NCBI RefSeq assembly: GCF_002109325.1
Contig: NZ_CP015348.1
Location: 151,501-215,500, forward strand
Direction: 5' to 3'
Source of the DNA: Sporosarcina ureae
GTDB taxonomy: Bacteria > Bacillota > Bacilli > Bacillales_A > Planococcaceae
DNA length: 64,000 nucleotides
Position 1 is the first letter of the stretch. Every line of letters begins with the position of its first letter. Shown piece by piece: positions 55,007-63,664 of the stretch. The position numbers and the translations under genes are program-made. Below the pieces are notes generated by a model, which was not told the DNA's origin, searched no databases, and worked only from the letters and a program-made list of their open reading frames with translations.

Positions 55007-56185
55007 TCACGAGCTTTGCTTGGCGGATCGACCTATTTGCAACGCTAGTCCTAGCATTGCCACAAATAAAAGAAGAAATACGAACAATGTAACGTAATGA
55101 TTTTCTGTGTAGTCATATAAGGAAGCGACGAGTAGAGGCAAGATTCCACCTATGATGAACCCCCCTGTCTGCATCATCGCAGTCCAAGAATTCGTTTCTT
55201 CGGCTGTATCAGTAGCGTCCATTGGCATGAGCAAGCAAATCGGGAATAACCCACCGAGCGGAATGCCCATCACGAGTACGCCGATTGCGAACCACAACGG
55301 ATCTGCCGTCCACATCAAGCCAATCGACACAATACCGAGCGCGAGAATTACAACAAGTGCTGGCGTTCTACTTGTAAACTTTTGCAAGACAATCGGGAAA
55401 CCGATATTCATGAAGATCTGCACAACCGTCATCAAACTAAGCAATGTCCCCGCCTGTAAAAGCGTCATGCCGTTCGATACAGCAATCGGAACGAGATACG
55501 TTAAAACGGAGAAGAACAATGCCGTCTGTAAACCGAAGAATATAAGGAAACTCCATGCCTTCTTGCTGCGCCATGGATTTTCCCCTTTTACTACAGGTTG
55601 TTCTGACACTTGCTTCACTTCAATTGGATGCTTGGCGGTGACTGCCCACGCAATCATTCCTAGAACCGCAATAGCGGCCCAAACGGCTAGCGCAAATGAA
55701 TAGGACCCTACTTTTTCATAAAAAACCCCCGTTAAACCTGTGCTTAGCGTCGCCCCCATCCCCATACCGAATGAATAAATGCCGACTACTACTGCAACAT
55801 GCATCGGAAAATACTGTTTGATTAGCGCGGACAGCAAAGGTCCAATAACAGCAATCGCGACTCCCGCAATGAAAGCTGTCAATAATAATACACTAAATGA
55901 CGTAACCGAAAAGCGAATTCCGGTTGCTACAGCAAGTAACAGCAACATTAAGTACATCGTCTTGTTTAAGCCGATCGCTTTATTCAGTATCGGTGCGAGC
56001 ATGGCGAATACCCCCATGCAAATGACTGGAATAACAGTTAAGAGACTCACTTGTGTGTTAGACAACGCCAAATCATCTCGAATAATATCCAGCATGGGCC
56101 CAATAGATGTAATGGCTGGTCGTAAATTGAGCGCGACTAAGAAGATCGCAAATAATAAAAGAATTTGACTAGATTTAGAGCGCAA
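55007..56185 (-). CDS. MFS transporter (CynX/NimT-like)
   Basis: 392 residues, 12 predicted spans; starts RSKSSQILLLFAIFLVALNL RPAITSIGP, the pattern of the CynX/YycB/NimT MFS branch (cyanate- or nitroimidazole-type transporters). The TTG at 56185 gives an 8-nt gap to AGGAG, whereas the TTG at 56191 is only 2 nt away. Substrate unknown. Divergent from the ABC-F gene. Confidence 0.88.
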   Translation of the reverse strand: MRSKSSQILLLFAIFLVALNLRPAITSIGPMLDIIRDDLALSNTQVSLLTVIPVICMGVFAMLAPILNKAIGLNKTMYLMLLLLAVATGIRFSVTSFSVLLLTAFIAGVAIAVIGPLLSALIKQYFPMHVAVVVGIYSFGMGMGATLSTGLTGVFYEKVGSYSFALAVWAAIAVLGMIAWAVTAKHPIEVKQVSEQPVVKGENPWRSKKAWSFLIFFGLQTALFFSVLTYLVPIAVSNGMTLLQAGTLLSLMTVVQIFMNIGFPIVLQKFTSRTPALVVILALGIVSIGLMWTADPLWFAIGVLVMGIPLGGLFPICLLMPMDATDTAEETNSWTAMMQTGGFIIGGILPLLVASLYDYTENHYVTLFVFLLLFVAMLGLALQIGRSAKQSS

Positions 56186-56335
56186 TACCAAGACTCCTTT
56201 TACTCATAATTCGTATAGATCGTCTATCATCATTATATCGTAAATCAAATTTGTAAACAGTACTAGTTCAAACATTCCATTTCACGTAATTTTAATGTAT
56301 ACTAGGAACATTGTGAACTTAGGAGGATATTATAT

Positions 56336-57934
56336 ATGTTAGCAGTTAGTAATTTAAGTCTTCGCTTCGGCGACCGCAAGCTATTCGAAGACGTCAATAT
56401 ACAGTTCAATCCAGGTAATTGCTATGGATTAATTGGAGCGAATGGCGCAGGAAAATCTACATTTGTCAAAATCGTGTCAGGTGAACTTGAACCTCAAACA
56501 GGTAATGTTATTCTTGGAAAAGACGAGCGTATGGCTGTCTTGAAACAGAACCACTTTGAATACGAAGAATATGAAGTAATGGATCTTGTCATCATGGGCT
56601 ACAAAGAGCTGTATGAAGTGATGAAAGAAAAAGACGCTATTTATATGAAGGAAGACTTCTCCGATGAAGACGGCATGCGTGCAGCTGAACTCGAAGGCGA
56701 ATTCGCAGATATGAATGGATGGGAAGCAGAATCTGAAGCTTCTGTACTCCTTCAAGGTCTTGGCGTTCCTGAAAGTATGCACCACTCCAAAATGTCTGAA
56801 CTGGACGGATCAAACAAAGTAAAAGTATTGCTTGCACAAGCATTATTCGGCAAGCCGGACGTTTTGCTACTGGATGAGCCAACAAACAACTTGGACACTA
56901 AAGCAATTCGTTGGTTAGAAGAATTCTTAATCAACTTCCCAAACACTGTCATAGTCGTTTCCCATGACCGTTACTTCTTGAATAAAGTATGTACACATAT
57001 TGCGGATCTTGATTTCAGTAAAATCCAGATCTACGCTGGTAACTATGACTTCTGGTATGAGTCCAGCCAACTGGCGTTGAAACTATCTCAAGAGTCAAAC
57101 AAGAAAAAAGAAGAAAAAGTTCAGGAATTGCAAGCGTTTATCGCGCGTTTCAGTGCCAACGCTTCAAAATCCAAACAAGCCACTTCACGTAAAAAGACAT
57201 TGGAAAAAATTGAGTTGGATGACATCAAACCATCTTCTCGCCGTTACCCATTCGTCAACTTTACAATGGGACGCGAAATCGGTAACGATGTTGTATCTGT
57301 TAAAGATGTTACGAAAACAGTTGATGGCAAAACAATGATTAAAGATGCTTCTTTCTCACTCGATAAAGAAGACAAAATCGTTTTGATTGGTAACCCACTT
57401 GCGAAATCAGCAATGCTTGATATGCTCGCTGGAGTAACTGAGTCGGATTCTGGAGTGATTAAATGGGGCGTTACAACAACTAACGCATACTTCCCAATGG
57501 ACAACTCGGAGTACTTTGAAGGTTCGGAGCAGACGCTAGTCGATTGGTTGCGTCAATACTCTCCTGAAGATGAAACAGAAACATTCTTGCGTGGATTCCT
57601 TGGACGTATGTTGTTCTCTGGTGAAGAAGTGAAGAAAAGTCCTAGCGTATTATCAGGTGGAGAAAAAGTTCGTTGTATGCTATCGAAAATGATGCTTACA
57701 AGTGCGAACGTCTTGTTGCTTGATGAACCGACAAACCACTTGGACTTGGAGTCTATCCAAGCGCTTAACAATGGTTTAATTGCGTTTAAAGGCGCTATGA
57801 TCTTCACATCACATGACCATCAGTTCATCCAAACAATCGCTAATCGTGTAATCGAGATCAATGATGATGGAACGATCTTTGATAAATCGATGACATATGA
57901 TGAGTATTTGGAGTTTAAAGGTCAGAAAGCATAA
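56336..57934 (+). CDS. ykpA: ABC-F family protein (YkpA/YbiT type)
   Basis: 532 residues: two nucleotide-binding domains joined by a charged linker (about 240-305). NBD1 has Walker A GANGAGKST, and Walker B LLLDEPTNNLD. NBD2 has a degenerate Walker A (GNPLAKSAM), intact signature LSGGEKVRCML and Walker B LLLDEPTNHLD. As I recall, the B. subtilis YkpA homologue also has a non-canonical second Walker A. ABC-F proteins act on ribosomes in translation. Near-identical motifs (FEYEEYEV, NFTMGREIGNDV) support the orthology. AGGAGG before the ATG. Confidence 0.93.
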   Translation: MLAVSNLSLRFGDRKLFEDVNIQFNPGNCYGLIGANGAGKSTFVKIVSGELEPQTGNVILGKDERMAVLKQNHFEYEEYEVMDLVIMGYKELYEVMKEKDAIYMKEDFSDEDGMRAAELEGEFADMNGWEAESEASVLLQGLGVPESMHHSKMSELDGSNKVKVLLAQALFGKPDVLLLDEPTNNLDTKAIRWLEEFLINFPNTVIVVSHDRYFLNKVCTHIADLDFSKIQIYAGNYDFWYESSQLALKLSQESNKKKEEKVQELQAFIARFSANASKSKQATSRKKTLEKIELDDIKPSSRRYPFVNFTMGREIGNDVVSVKDVTKTVDGKTMIKDASFSLDKEDKIVLIGNPLAKSAMLDMLAGVTESDSGVIKWGVTTTNAYFPMDNSEYFEGSEQTLVDWLRQYSPEDETETFLRGFLGRMLFSGEEVKKSPSVLSGGEKVRCMLSKMMLTSANVLLLDEPTNHLDLESIQALNNGLIAFKGAMIFTSHDHQFIQTIANRVIEINDDGTIFDKSMTYDEYLEFKGQKA

Positions 57935-57950
57935 TATATAGGTAATCTTG

Positions 57951-57988
57951 AGACTATCCTAGCAACAATTTCTAGGATAGTCTTTTTT
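57951..57988 (+). terminator. Terminator of the ABC-F gene
   Basis: Perfect 12-bp stem AGACTATCCTAG / CTAGGATAGTCT and T-run. Confidence 0.92.
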
Positions 57989-58044
57989 CGTTCGTACAAA
58001 CTATATGAAAAAAAGAAAAGCCGTAGCTTCTCTTTTCCTTTTTG

Positions 58045-58410
58045 TTATTTTCTTTTTTGCGAGTAGTTGTCTACTAACGCTCTGTTAAGTAACGATATGG
58101 ATCGATCCAGTTCAAACTTGATTAAGTCTTTGTACGCTTTCACCTTTTCCTGATCCCCTATACGGTAGATGTAAAGTGTCTGCATCTCTGTCCCCTGTTT
58201 ATGGACCGGATGTCTAACAATCAGGCCGTCGTTTAGTAAATCATGAAGCGATTTATATACTTCAGACTTAGTCGGACGGTAACCAAGGTCTCTGAAATGG
58301 TCTAGAAGGTCATCTAATATTTGTAGACCATACAAGTTCCCCTCTTCTGCTTTATGTAGCATGTAGAGCTTCAGAAAAGCTCTCTGACGAATGACAAATG
58401 TACTCTTCAT
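58045..58410 (-). CDS. rtp: Replication terminator protein homologue
   Basis: 121 residues, almost the length of B. subtilis RTP (122), and similar from end to end by memory: VIRQRAFLKLYMLHKAEEGN LYGLQILD, RPTKSEVYKSLHDLLNDGLI, and IKFELDRSISLLNRALVDNY for the dimerising C-terminal helix. RTP is a winged-helix dimer that binds Ter sites and halts forks with polarity. AAGGAGGG precedes the ATG. A Ter-like site lies 82 bp upstream, and inverted copies lie 10 kb away. A PadR-type regulator is the alternative, but the RQRAFLKLYM and dimer-helix matches favour RTP. Confidence 0.8.
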   Translation of the reverse strand: MKSTFVIRQRAFLKLYMLHKAEEGNLYGLQILDDLLDHFRDLGYRPTKSEVYKSLHDLLNDGLIVRHPVHKQGTEMQTLYIYRIGDQEKVKAYKDLIKFELDRSISLLNRALVDNYSQKRK

Positions 58411-58491
58411 TGATCTTCCCTCCTTGATTGCTGTACGTGAGATAGTTATAGTATAGCAAACTATGTGGTGCGAGGAGAATTGTAAAGAACT

Positions 58492-58518
58492 AGGATTATT
58501 TGGAACCAGGTTTCTTAT
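58492..58518 (-). other. Ter-like site 3, upstream of rtp
   Basis: On the minus strand reads ATAAGAAACCTGGTTCCAAA then TAATCCT, identical over 27 bp to 47693-47719 but inverted. Its position 82 bp upstream of rtp parallels B. subtilis, where Ter sites flank the rtp promoter and mediate autoregulation. In this orientation it should arrest forks moving rightward. Confidence 0.6.
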
Positions 58519-58677
58519 AACTATGCAATAGGATAATAGACCGTATGTTCCTAGTTGTTGATGGTGAAAAAAAGATTGGTATTAATGAAGTTATAAAAAT
58601 AGTTATATTTATTGATTATCCTGTGATTTATTTCTATCAATTAAGGGAATACTATAAGAATAAAAGGAGGTTTTCTT

Positions 58678-59436
58678 ATGAAGAAACATACTGTATGGTT
58701 TCTGATAGCTACACTTCTTTTAGTACTTGCTGGATGTGGGTCCAAGCCTGCATCGACTGATAATACAAGTAGCCCTGCTCCACCCGTTGATGATGACACG
58801 ATATTTGAACACATCGAACCAGAAGTGACTATTCCCGCTACTGAAATTGAAATAGATGAAAATATCGAAGAAGATGCTGTGGAGGAACCTGAAACAACAG
58901 CCGATCCACAGGCTATTCCTGATACCTTGTTGGATTACTTCCCTCCTGACGACACGAGTGTATATTATGAAGGTGTCGGGAATGAATTCGCGCAAATGGC
59001 TAATACTATATCCCGACCAGCACCCGATTATGTCGTCATTCGTGAAAATAATGGTGGTTCCTACATTCAAAAGGTCTACAAATTGGAAAGTGACCAGATT
59101 CAACTTGTGAAGGAGGAACCCGTTGATTTCAATGTACTATTGCCGACACCGGCTGAATTGGATGCTATGGTTCCCATTCGAACGTATTTGAAGGAACCTA
59201 TTCAAGTGGGGACGACATTTGATGATTGGACGATTATTGAAGTCGGCGCTTCCCTACAGACACCTTATCAACAATTTGACGACGTGGTAGTTGTAGAGCA
59301 AGTTGATAGTGATTTCGTCAATAGAATATATTTGGCTGAAGGCTTTGGCGAGGTAAAACGGGAGTCGATCATGACGATCGCCGGAGAACCGGATTACGTT
59401 GTAACGTCCACTTTAGAAAATATGACGCAGCCTTAA
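58678..59436 (+). CDS. Lipoprotein, paralogue 1
   Basis: 252 residues: lipobox LAGC (Cys near 20), a long acidic, Pro/Thr-rich linker (20-80), then a globular domain (YFPPDDTSVYYEGVGNEFAQ, VIRENNGGSYIQKVYKLESD, RTYLKEPIQVGTTFDDWTII, FVNRIYLAEGFGEVKRESIM). The domain recurs in the next gene. Family not recognised. Surface-anchored by lipid; role unknown. AAAGGAGG lies before the ATG. Confidence 0.8.
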   Translation: MKKHTVWFLIATLLLVLAGCGSKPASTDNTSSPAPPVDDDTIFEHIEPEVTIPATEIEIDENIEEDAVEEPETTADPQAIPDTLLDYFPPDDTSVYYEGVGNEFAQMANTISRPAPDYVVIRENNGGSYIQKVYKLESDQIQLVKEEPVDFNVLLPTPAELDAMVPIRTYLKEPIQVGTTFDDWTIIEVGASLQTPYQQFDDVVVVEQVDSDFVNRIYLAEGFGEVKRESIMTIAGEPDYVVTSTLENMTQP

Positions 59437-59469
59437 TTAATGGAAGTATAATAAATAGACTATGTAGGC

Positions 59470-59507
59470 AGACTATCCAGAAGTTAGAACTTTGGGTAGT
59501 CTTTTTC
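59470..59507 (+). terminator. Terminator between the lipoprotein genes
   Basis: AGACTATCC / GGGTAGTCT stem followed by TTTTTC. Confidence 0.7.
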
Positions 59508-59604
59508 TTGAAACTACATACGTTTACGCTTCCCTATTCTTCACTTGTTATGAATAGCTTCTACTAATAAGGGAATACCACAAAATAAAAGGAGGTTTTT
59601 CATT

Positions 59605-60291
59605 ATGAAACGTAATCTTTGGTTTCTGATGGTTGTGCTGTTTCTCGTGCTTGCTGGATGCTCAAATAAACCTGTTACGTCCCTTGATGATAAGACGGGC
59701 TCTTCCAAGACAGGTACCGTAGGAAAGACTGACGAAAAGAAAGATCAGCAAAATGACGATGCGAATCTGACCGATGTGTCTTTATTGGAGTACTTTCTTC
59801 CCGACGGTTCCAGCGCACATTATAAAGGCGTAGGAAATGAATATGCTGAACTAGATATCACCGTAGCGAGACCTTCGCAAGATTATGTCGTCATTCATGA
59901 AAATAACGGAGGTACATTCGTTCAAAAAGTGTATAAGATCAATGGGGATGAAATTCAAGTCTTGCAGGAAGAACACATCGAATTGGATGCTGGCGTTCCT
60001 ACACCAGAGGAATTAAAGTCCATGAAGCCGATCCGAACGTATTTGAAGGGCCCTATCGAAGTCGGAACTACGTTTGATGACTGGAAGATCGTCGAGATGA
60101 ATGCCTCAGTAGAGACACCTTATCAGCAATTCGAGGATGCAGTTGTCATTGAACAGGCTGGGAAGGATTTTGTGAATAGGATTTATATCGTGAAGGATTT
60201 CGGGGAAGTAAAACGTGAATCCACGATGTCTATGGAAGGCGAAGAAGAATTTGTGGTTACTTCTAGTCTCGAAACCGTGACACAACCTTAA
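59605..60291 (+). CDS. Lipoprotein, paralogue 2
   Basis: 228 residues: lipobox LAGC, a shorter Lys/Asp-rich linker, and the same globular domain as the previous gene (YFLPDGSSAHYKGVGNEYAE, VIHENNGGTFVQKVYKINGD, GPIEVGTTFDDWKIVEM, FVNRIYIVKDFGEVKREST). The leaders are also alike (GGGAATAC, then AAAATAAAAGGAGGTTTT), so the duplication included the promoter-proximal region. Each copy has its own terminator. Unknown function. Confidence 0.8.
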   Translation: MKRNLWFLMVVLFLVLAGCSNKPVTSLDDKTGSSKTGTVGKTDEKKDQQNDDANLTDVSLLEYFLPDGSSAHYKGVGNEYAELDITVARPSQDYVVIHENNGGTFVQKVYKINGDEIQVLQEEHIELDAGVPTPEELKSMKPIRTYLKGPIEVGTTFDDWKIVEMNASVETPYQQFEDAVVIEQAGKDFVNRIYIVKDFGEVKRESTMSMEGEEEFVVTSSLETVTQP

Positions 60292-60302
60292 TTTTCCGCA
60301 AA

Positions 60303-60331
60303 CAAAAAGGCGCCACAATGGGCGCCTTTTC
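60303..60331. terminator. Bidirectional terminator
   Basis: AAAGGCGCC / GGCGCCTTT stem between the lipoprotein gene and the minus-strand cold-shock gene. Confidence 0.85.
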
Positions 60332-60338
60332 AAGTGGT

Positions 60339-60539
60339 TTAGATTTTAACAACGTTAGCTGCTTGTAGACCACGGTTTCCTTCGACAACTTCAAATTCAA
60401 CCTGCTGACCTTCGTCAAGAGATTTGAATCCGTCGCCTTGGATTGCTGAGAAGTGTACAAAGATGTCTTCTTCTCCGTCAACTTCGATAAAACCGAAGCC
60501 CTTTTCTGCGTTAAACCATTTTACTGTACCTTGTTTCAT
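60339..60539 (-). CDS. Cold-shock protein (CspB family)
   Basis: 66 residues, single cold-shock domain with RNP1 KGFGFIEV and RNP2 VFVHFSAI variants ([14 protein letters not shown]). It binds single-stranded nucleic acids and keeps mRNA unfolded in the cold. GGAGGTAATCGA precedes the ATG. A long structured leader precedes it. Confidence 0.96.
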   Translation of the reverse strand: MKQGTVKWFNAEKGFGFIEVDGEEDIFVHFSAIQGDGFKSLDEGQQVEFEVVEGNRGLQAANVVKI

Positions 60540-60605
60540 TCGATTACCTCCAAAAATATACGTACTTATTAATACACGAACCTTAGCAAAGCAAAAAATT
60601 CACGT

Positions 60606-60646
60606 ATTACAAAAGATACCGACGTCGCCGATCACTTTTGTAATAG
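60606..60646 (-). promoter_or_regulatory. Structured 5' leader of the cold-shock gene
   Basis: TTACAAAAG / CTTTTGTAA flank an inner stem, forming a long hairpin about 65-105 nt upstream of the start codon. Cold-shock mRNAs typically have a long leader whose fold controls translation with temperature. Thermosensing is inferred. No T-run follows at once, so it is not an obvious terminator. Confidence 0.5.
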
Positions 60647-60749
60647 GTGAATCACTTAGCATACGGTCGTTCGATTAATTTACTTACGTTAAGTATAACA
60701 TATTTAACTTGATTGTCAATAAATAAATAACACTTTTTACAGAATGTTC

Positions 60750-61043
60750 TTACGATATGTTCGGTTCACCGTTTAGTAACACAATGATACCGTGATACAA
60801 TTGTAAATCTCCTTCACAGCCATCGCAATAATATTTTTCGGTTGTCGACCAAAATGCGTGGAAACAACCTTTACGAACTTCATAATGCTCAAAGTATGAT
60901 TCCATCTTGCTGATCACTTCTTCAATATATGCTTGCGTTTCGATTTCATTCGTAAATGTTTTGGATGTGACGCTATAGTCTCTCCACTCTTCAAACATCC
61001 ACCACGGCTCAAAGTCCGCCTTCATGTATACCACTTCATACAT
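60750..61043 (-). CDS. DUF1033 family protein
   Basis: 97 residues, with the DUF1033 opening VVYMKADFEPWWMFEEWRDY and a cysteine cluster (FHAFWSTTEKYYCDGCEGDL) that could bind metal. Small cytoplasmic protein of unknown function, common in Firmicutes. AAGGAG precedes the ATG. Confidence 0.85.
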   Translation of the reverse strand: MYEVVYMKADFEPWWMFEEWRDYSVTSKTFTNEIETQAYIEEVISKMESYFEHYEVRKGCFHAFWSTTEKYYCDGCEGDLQLYHGIIVLLNGEPNIS

Positions 61044-61277
61044 TCAGTATGCACTCCTTTATCTTGCGCTATGCAGGAATGATACTCATTTTAGCAAATC
61101 CTTCCCACTATTCAAAGTAAAATGATTCACGTGGCGTAATATATGAGTTTTCGACCATTTTCGGCTATAATTGAGATAGGCTCCAGTAACCTTACTGTCT
61201 GCACGATAAATGAAACCTTTTCGCAGTTAATCCGTAAGTATTATATAGAGTCAGAATGGAAGGTGGCCTGAACAATC
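61044..61277. other. Divergent promoter region
   Basis: About 230 bases between the minus-strand DUF1033 gene and xpaC. No operator or hairpin stands out. Confidence 0.4.
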
Positions 61278-61937
61278 ATGACGAATATAAAAAACTTTTT
61301 CACACGACACTTAATTATGGCGCCTACTAGTTTCCTGACATGGTTCATCCTCATCGGTGGGACGAGCATCAATTTCTTCCTAGGGTCCGCAATCGGGATT
61401 GCCATGTATGCAGGAGGCAACGTAGCCATTAAAGAACTGCAGTTACGTTCCACACTGAAACAATTCGGTATGGCGCGCTCTGAATATAAACATATTGAAC
61501 AACAATTGAGTGAATCCAAGAAAAAACTGAAACAACTCGGTAATATGTATGGACAAGTACGTTCGATTCAAGCATTTAGACAAGTGTACGACATGTCTTC
61601 AATGGCTCGACGTATCATCAAAATTGTCCAAAACAACCCACGGAAGTTCTATCAAGTCGAGAGCTTTTTCTATGCGCACTTGGACTCGGTCGTAGAACTT
61701 ACTTCAAAGTATAGCTTGCTAGTGAATCAACCATTAAAAGATCAAGAGATCAAAGTTGCCTTGCAGCATACACGCGAAACATTAGCCGATTTAAGTCTCG
61801 AAATGGAACGCGATCTTCGAAATGCCGTAGCAACCGATTTAGAGAAACTACGCATGGAAATTGATTATGTGGACATTACACTCAAGAGAAACAAACCGTT
61901 GCTCGAATCGAAAGGGGAACATTCTAATGACAGATAA
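61278..61937 (+). CDS. xpaC: XpaC-like membrane protein
   Basis: 219 residues: two N-terminal membrane spans (about 14-55) and a helical, coiled-coil-rich cytoplasmic part (LRSTLKQFGMARSEYKHIEQ, QVESFFYAHLDSVVELTSKY). It matches XpaC of B. subtilis, annotated for 5-bromo-4-chloroindolyl phosphate hydrolysis and located next to the TelA homologue yaaN, as here. Its end overlaps the telA start by 11 bp. Biochemical function unproven. GAAGGTGG ribosome site. Confidence 0.88.
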   Translation: MTNIKNFFTRHLIMAPTSFLTWFILIGGTSINFFLGSAIGIAMYAGGNVAIKELQLRSTLKQFGMARSEYKHIEQQLSESKKKLKQLGNMYGQVRSIQAFRQVYDMSSMARRIIKIVQNNPRKFYQVESFFYAHLDSVVELTSKYSLLVNQPLKDQEIKVALQHTRETLADLSLEMERDLRNAVATDLEKLRMEIDYVDITLKRNKPLLESKGEHSNDR

Positions 61938-63117
61938 ACACACACTAGAAGAAAAATCAGTAGACGATTTACTCGGCAATCCGTTCGATATGGACGCTAG
62001 CCTACTTCCAAAAGAGATGGAAAACTCGCTTGCGGATGAGACAGCACCTGTCAAACTCATTGACCGTTTAACACCCGAAGAACAAGTCAAAGCAAGACAA
62101 TTGGCTTCACAGATTCCGGTAGGCAATTACGAAGCCGTCATTTCCTATGGCGCCAATGCACAAAATGAACTTTCCAACTTCTCTCACAAAATGCTTGACC
62201 ATGTTCAAGGCAAAGATATCGGCCCTGTCGGTGATGTACTGAACGAATTAATGGCCAAATTATCCGAAATCGATACAGATGATCTATCGGATAAAAAGAA
62301 ATCGGGACTAAGCCGTTTATTCAACAAGGCTACTCGCCCTATTAAAGAAATCATGACAAAATACGAAAAACTCGGCACACAAGTCGATAAAATAAGCGTT
62401 CAACTAGAACACTCCAAACGTGGTTTAATGGAAGATGTCCGCATGCTGGATAATTTGTATGAACAAAACAAAACCTACTTCCAAGCACTGAACGTCTACA
62501 TTGCAGCTGCAGAATTAAAGATTGATGAAATCAATAGCACGATTATTCCAGAATTGCATAAAAAAGCACAGGCTTCAGATGATCAAATGATGGTCCAAGA
62601 AGTCAACGACATGGCGCAATTTGTAGATCGTCTTGAAAAACGCCTATACGACTTGCAACTATCACGCCAAATCACGATTCAAAGTGCGCCACAGATTCGA
62701 ATGATCCAACAAACGAACCAAACGTTAGCTGAGAAGATTCAGGCGTCCATCATGACAGCTATTCCCCTTTGGAAGAACCAGATTGCGATTGCTTTAACAC
62801 TCAACCGTCAGCAAAAGGCTGTGGAGTCTCAGAAGCTTGTGACGAAGACAACGAATGATTTACTACTTCGCAACTCTGAAATGTTGAAAGTGAATAGTAT
62901 TGAGACAGCGAAAGAGAATGAAAAAGGCATTATTGAAATTGATACATTGAAAACCACACAAGAGAACTTGATCCAGACAATCGAAGAGACATTGCTGATC
63001 CAAGCAGACGGTCGCGCAAAACGAAAAGCTGCCGAGACCGAGATTGCCAGAATGGAACAAGACCTCAAGACACGTTTATTAGCTGTATATGAAGAGTCAC
63101 AAAACCGTCCCTCATAA
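61927..63117 (+). CDS. telA: TelA-family toxic anion resistance protein
   Basis: 396 residues, all-helical TelA family: PFDMDASLLPKEME and DRLTPEEQVKARQLASQIPV at the N-terminus, SHKMLDHVQGKDIGPVGDVL, LSRLFNKATRPIKEIMTKYE, MLDNLYEQNKTYFQALNVYI. Homologues (YaaN, YceH) are linked to tellurite or other stress resistance. The ATG at 61927 follows AAAGGGG inside the end of xpaC; the longer frame from 61861 lies wholly within xpaC. Confidence 0.93.
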   Translation: MTDKHTLEEKSVDDLLGNPFDMDASLLPKEMENSLADETAPVKLIDRLTPEEQVKARQLASQIPVGNYEAVISYGANAQNELSNFSHKMLDHVQGKDIGPVGDVLNELMAKLSEIDTDDLSDKKKSGLSRLFNKATRPIKEIMTKYEKLGTQVDKISVQLEHSKRGLMEDVRMLDNLYEQNKTYFQALNVYIAAAELKIDEINSTIIPELHKKAQASDDQMMVQEVNDMAQFVDRLEKRLYDLQLSRQITIQSAPQIRMIQQTNQTLAEKIQASIMTAIPLWKNQIAIALTLNRQQKAVESQKLVTKTTNDLLLRNSEMLKVNSIETAKENEKGIIEIDTLKTTQENLIQTIEETLLIQADGRAKRKAAETEIARMEQDLKTRLLAVYEESQNRPS

Positions 63118-63134
63118 GAGAGACGGTTTTTTTG
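63101..63134 (+). terminator. Terminator of xpaC-telA
   Basis: AAAACCGTC / GACGGTTTT stem and T-run; overlaps the last telA codons. Confidence 0.85.
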
Positions 63135-63170
63135 TGTGATTTGTTGTAAGTAGTGACATGTGAAGTCAGG

Positions 63171-63310
63171 CTATGAGCGGTTGCCGTGTCTCTATGATCG
63201 CTTGTCGGGTGTCTATGAGCGACCGAGGACCCCGATAGAGCGGATGAGAGATGTCATAGAGCACTTAACCAGGTTCTAAGATCACTTACACCAAATCAAT
63301 GAGCGGCACC
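63171..63310 (+). repeat. Array D of 21-bp intergenic units
   Basis: Seven units exactly 21 bp apart at 63171, 63192, 63213, 63234, 63255, 63276 and 63297, with heads CTATGAGC, CTATGATC, CTATGAGC, GATAGAGC, CATAGAGC, CTAAGATC, CAATGAGC. It fills the gap between the telA terminator and that of the next minus-strand gene. Confidence 0.9.
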
Positions 63311-63358
63311 GCGATTGCCCTCCCTAACTTCCTCACAAATCGAGCTTCAAAACACAAC

Positions 63359-63390
63359 AAAAAGAGACAGTTCAATTAAGAACCGTCTCC
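63359..63390 (-). terminator. Terminator of the small conserved gene
   Basis: GAGACAGTTC / GAACCGTCTC stem with an A-run on the plus strand. Confidence 0.8.
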
Positions 63391-63403
63391 CCATCTCTAT
63401 CTT

Positions 63404-63601
63404 TCACTCAAAATACGTCTTATAATACCCGCCGACTTTGCCCGAATTGTCTACTACGAAAATAAACTCCTCTGTCTCGTTCTTCACGTCATACGCCTTC
63501 CCCACCGTCAGCATATTACTAACGAAAAACTTCGCTGCATCCGTGTGCGTACACGTTACTGTCTTCAAAGTAGGCTCATCCAACCATTGTAAATATGACA
63601 T
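63404..63601 (-). CDS. Small conserved protein (probably DUF6501)
   Basis: 65 residues: MSYLQWLDEPTLKTVTCTHT, then NMLTVGKAYDVKNETEEFIF and VVDNSGKVGGYYKTYF. The last motif is typical of a small Bacillales family I recall as DUF6501. GGGGAGAGG precedes the ATG. Downstream of odhB on the same strand but after its terminator. Unknown function. Confidence 0.7.
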   Translation of the reverse strand: MSYLQWLDEPTLKTVTCTHTDAAKFFVSNMLTVGKAYDVKNETEEFIFVVDNSGKVGGYYKTYFE

Positions 63602-63621
63602 AAAACCTCTCCCCTTCTAAA

Positions 63622-63650
63622 TAAAAACGACCCGCTGATTAGCGGGTCGC
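63622..63650 (-). terminator. Terminator of odhB
   Basis: CGACCCGCTGATTAGCGGGTCG perfect hairpin (10-bp stem, 2-nt loop) with an A-run on the plus strand. Confidence 0.92.
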
Positions 63651-63664
63651 TTGGATTGTGTTAA

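Noticed and set aside
58492..58518. Reading the Ter-like site in the opposite A/B orientation
   Set aside because: The plus-strand reading (GAACTAGGATTATTTGGAAC...) also matches parts of the Ter consensus, but the B-site match is weaker and it would give an inverted trap that blocks both forks before they meet.
58545..58760. 71-residue plus-strand ORF upstream of the first lipoprotein
   Set aside because: No ribosome site, overlaps the lipoprotein signal sequence in another frame, low-complexity composition.
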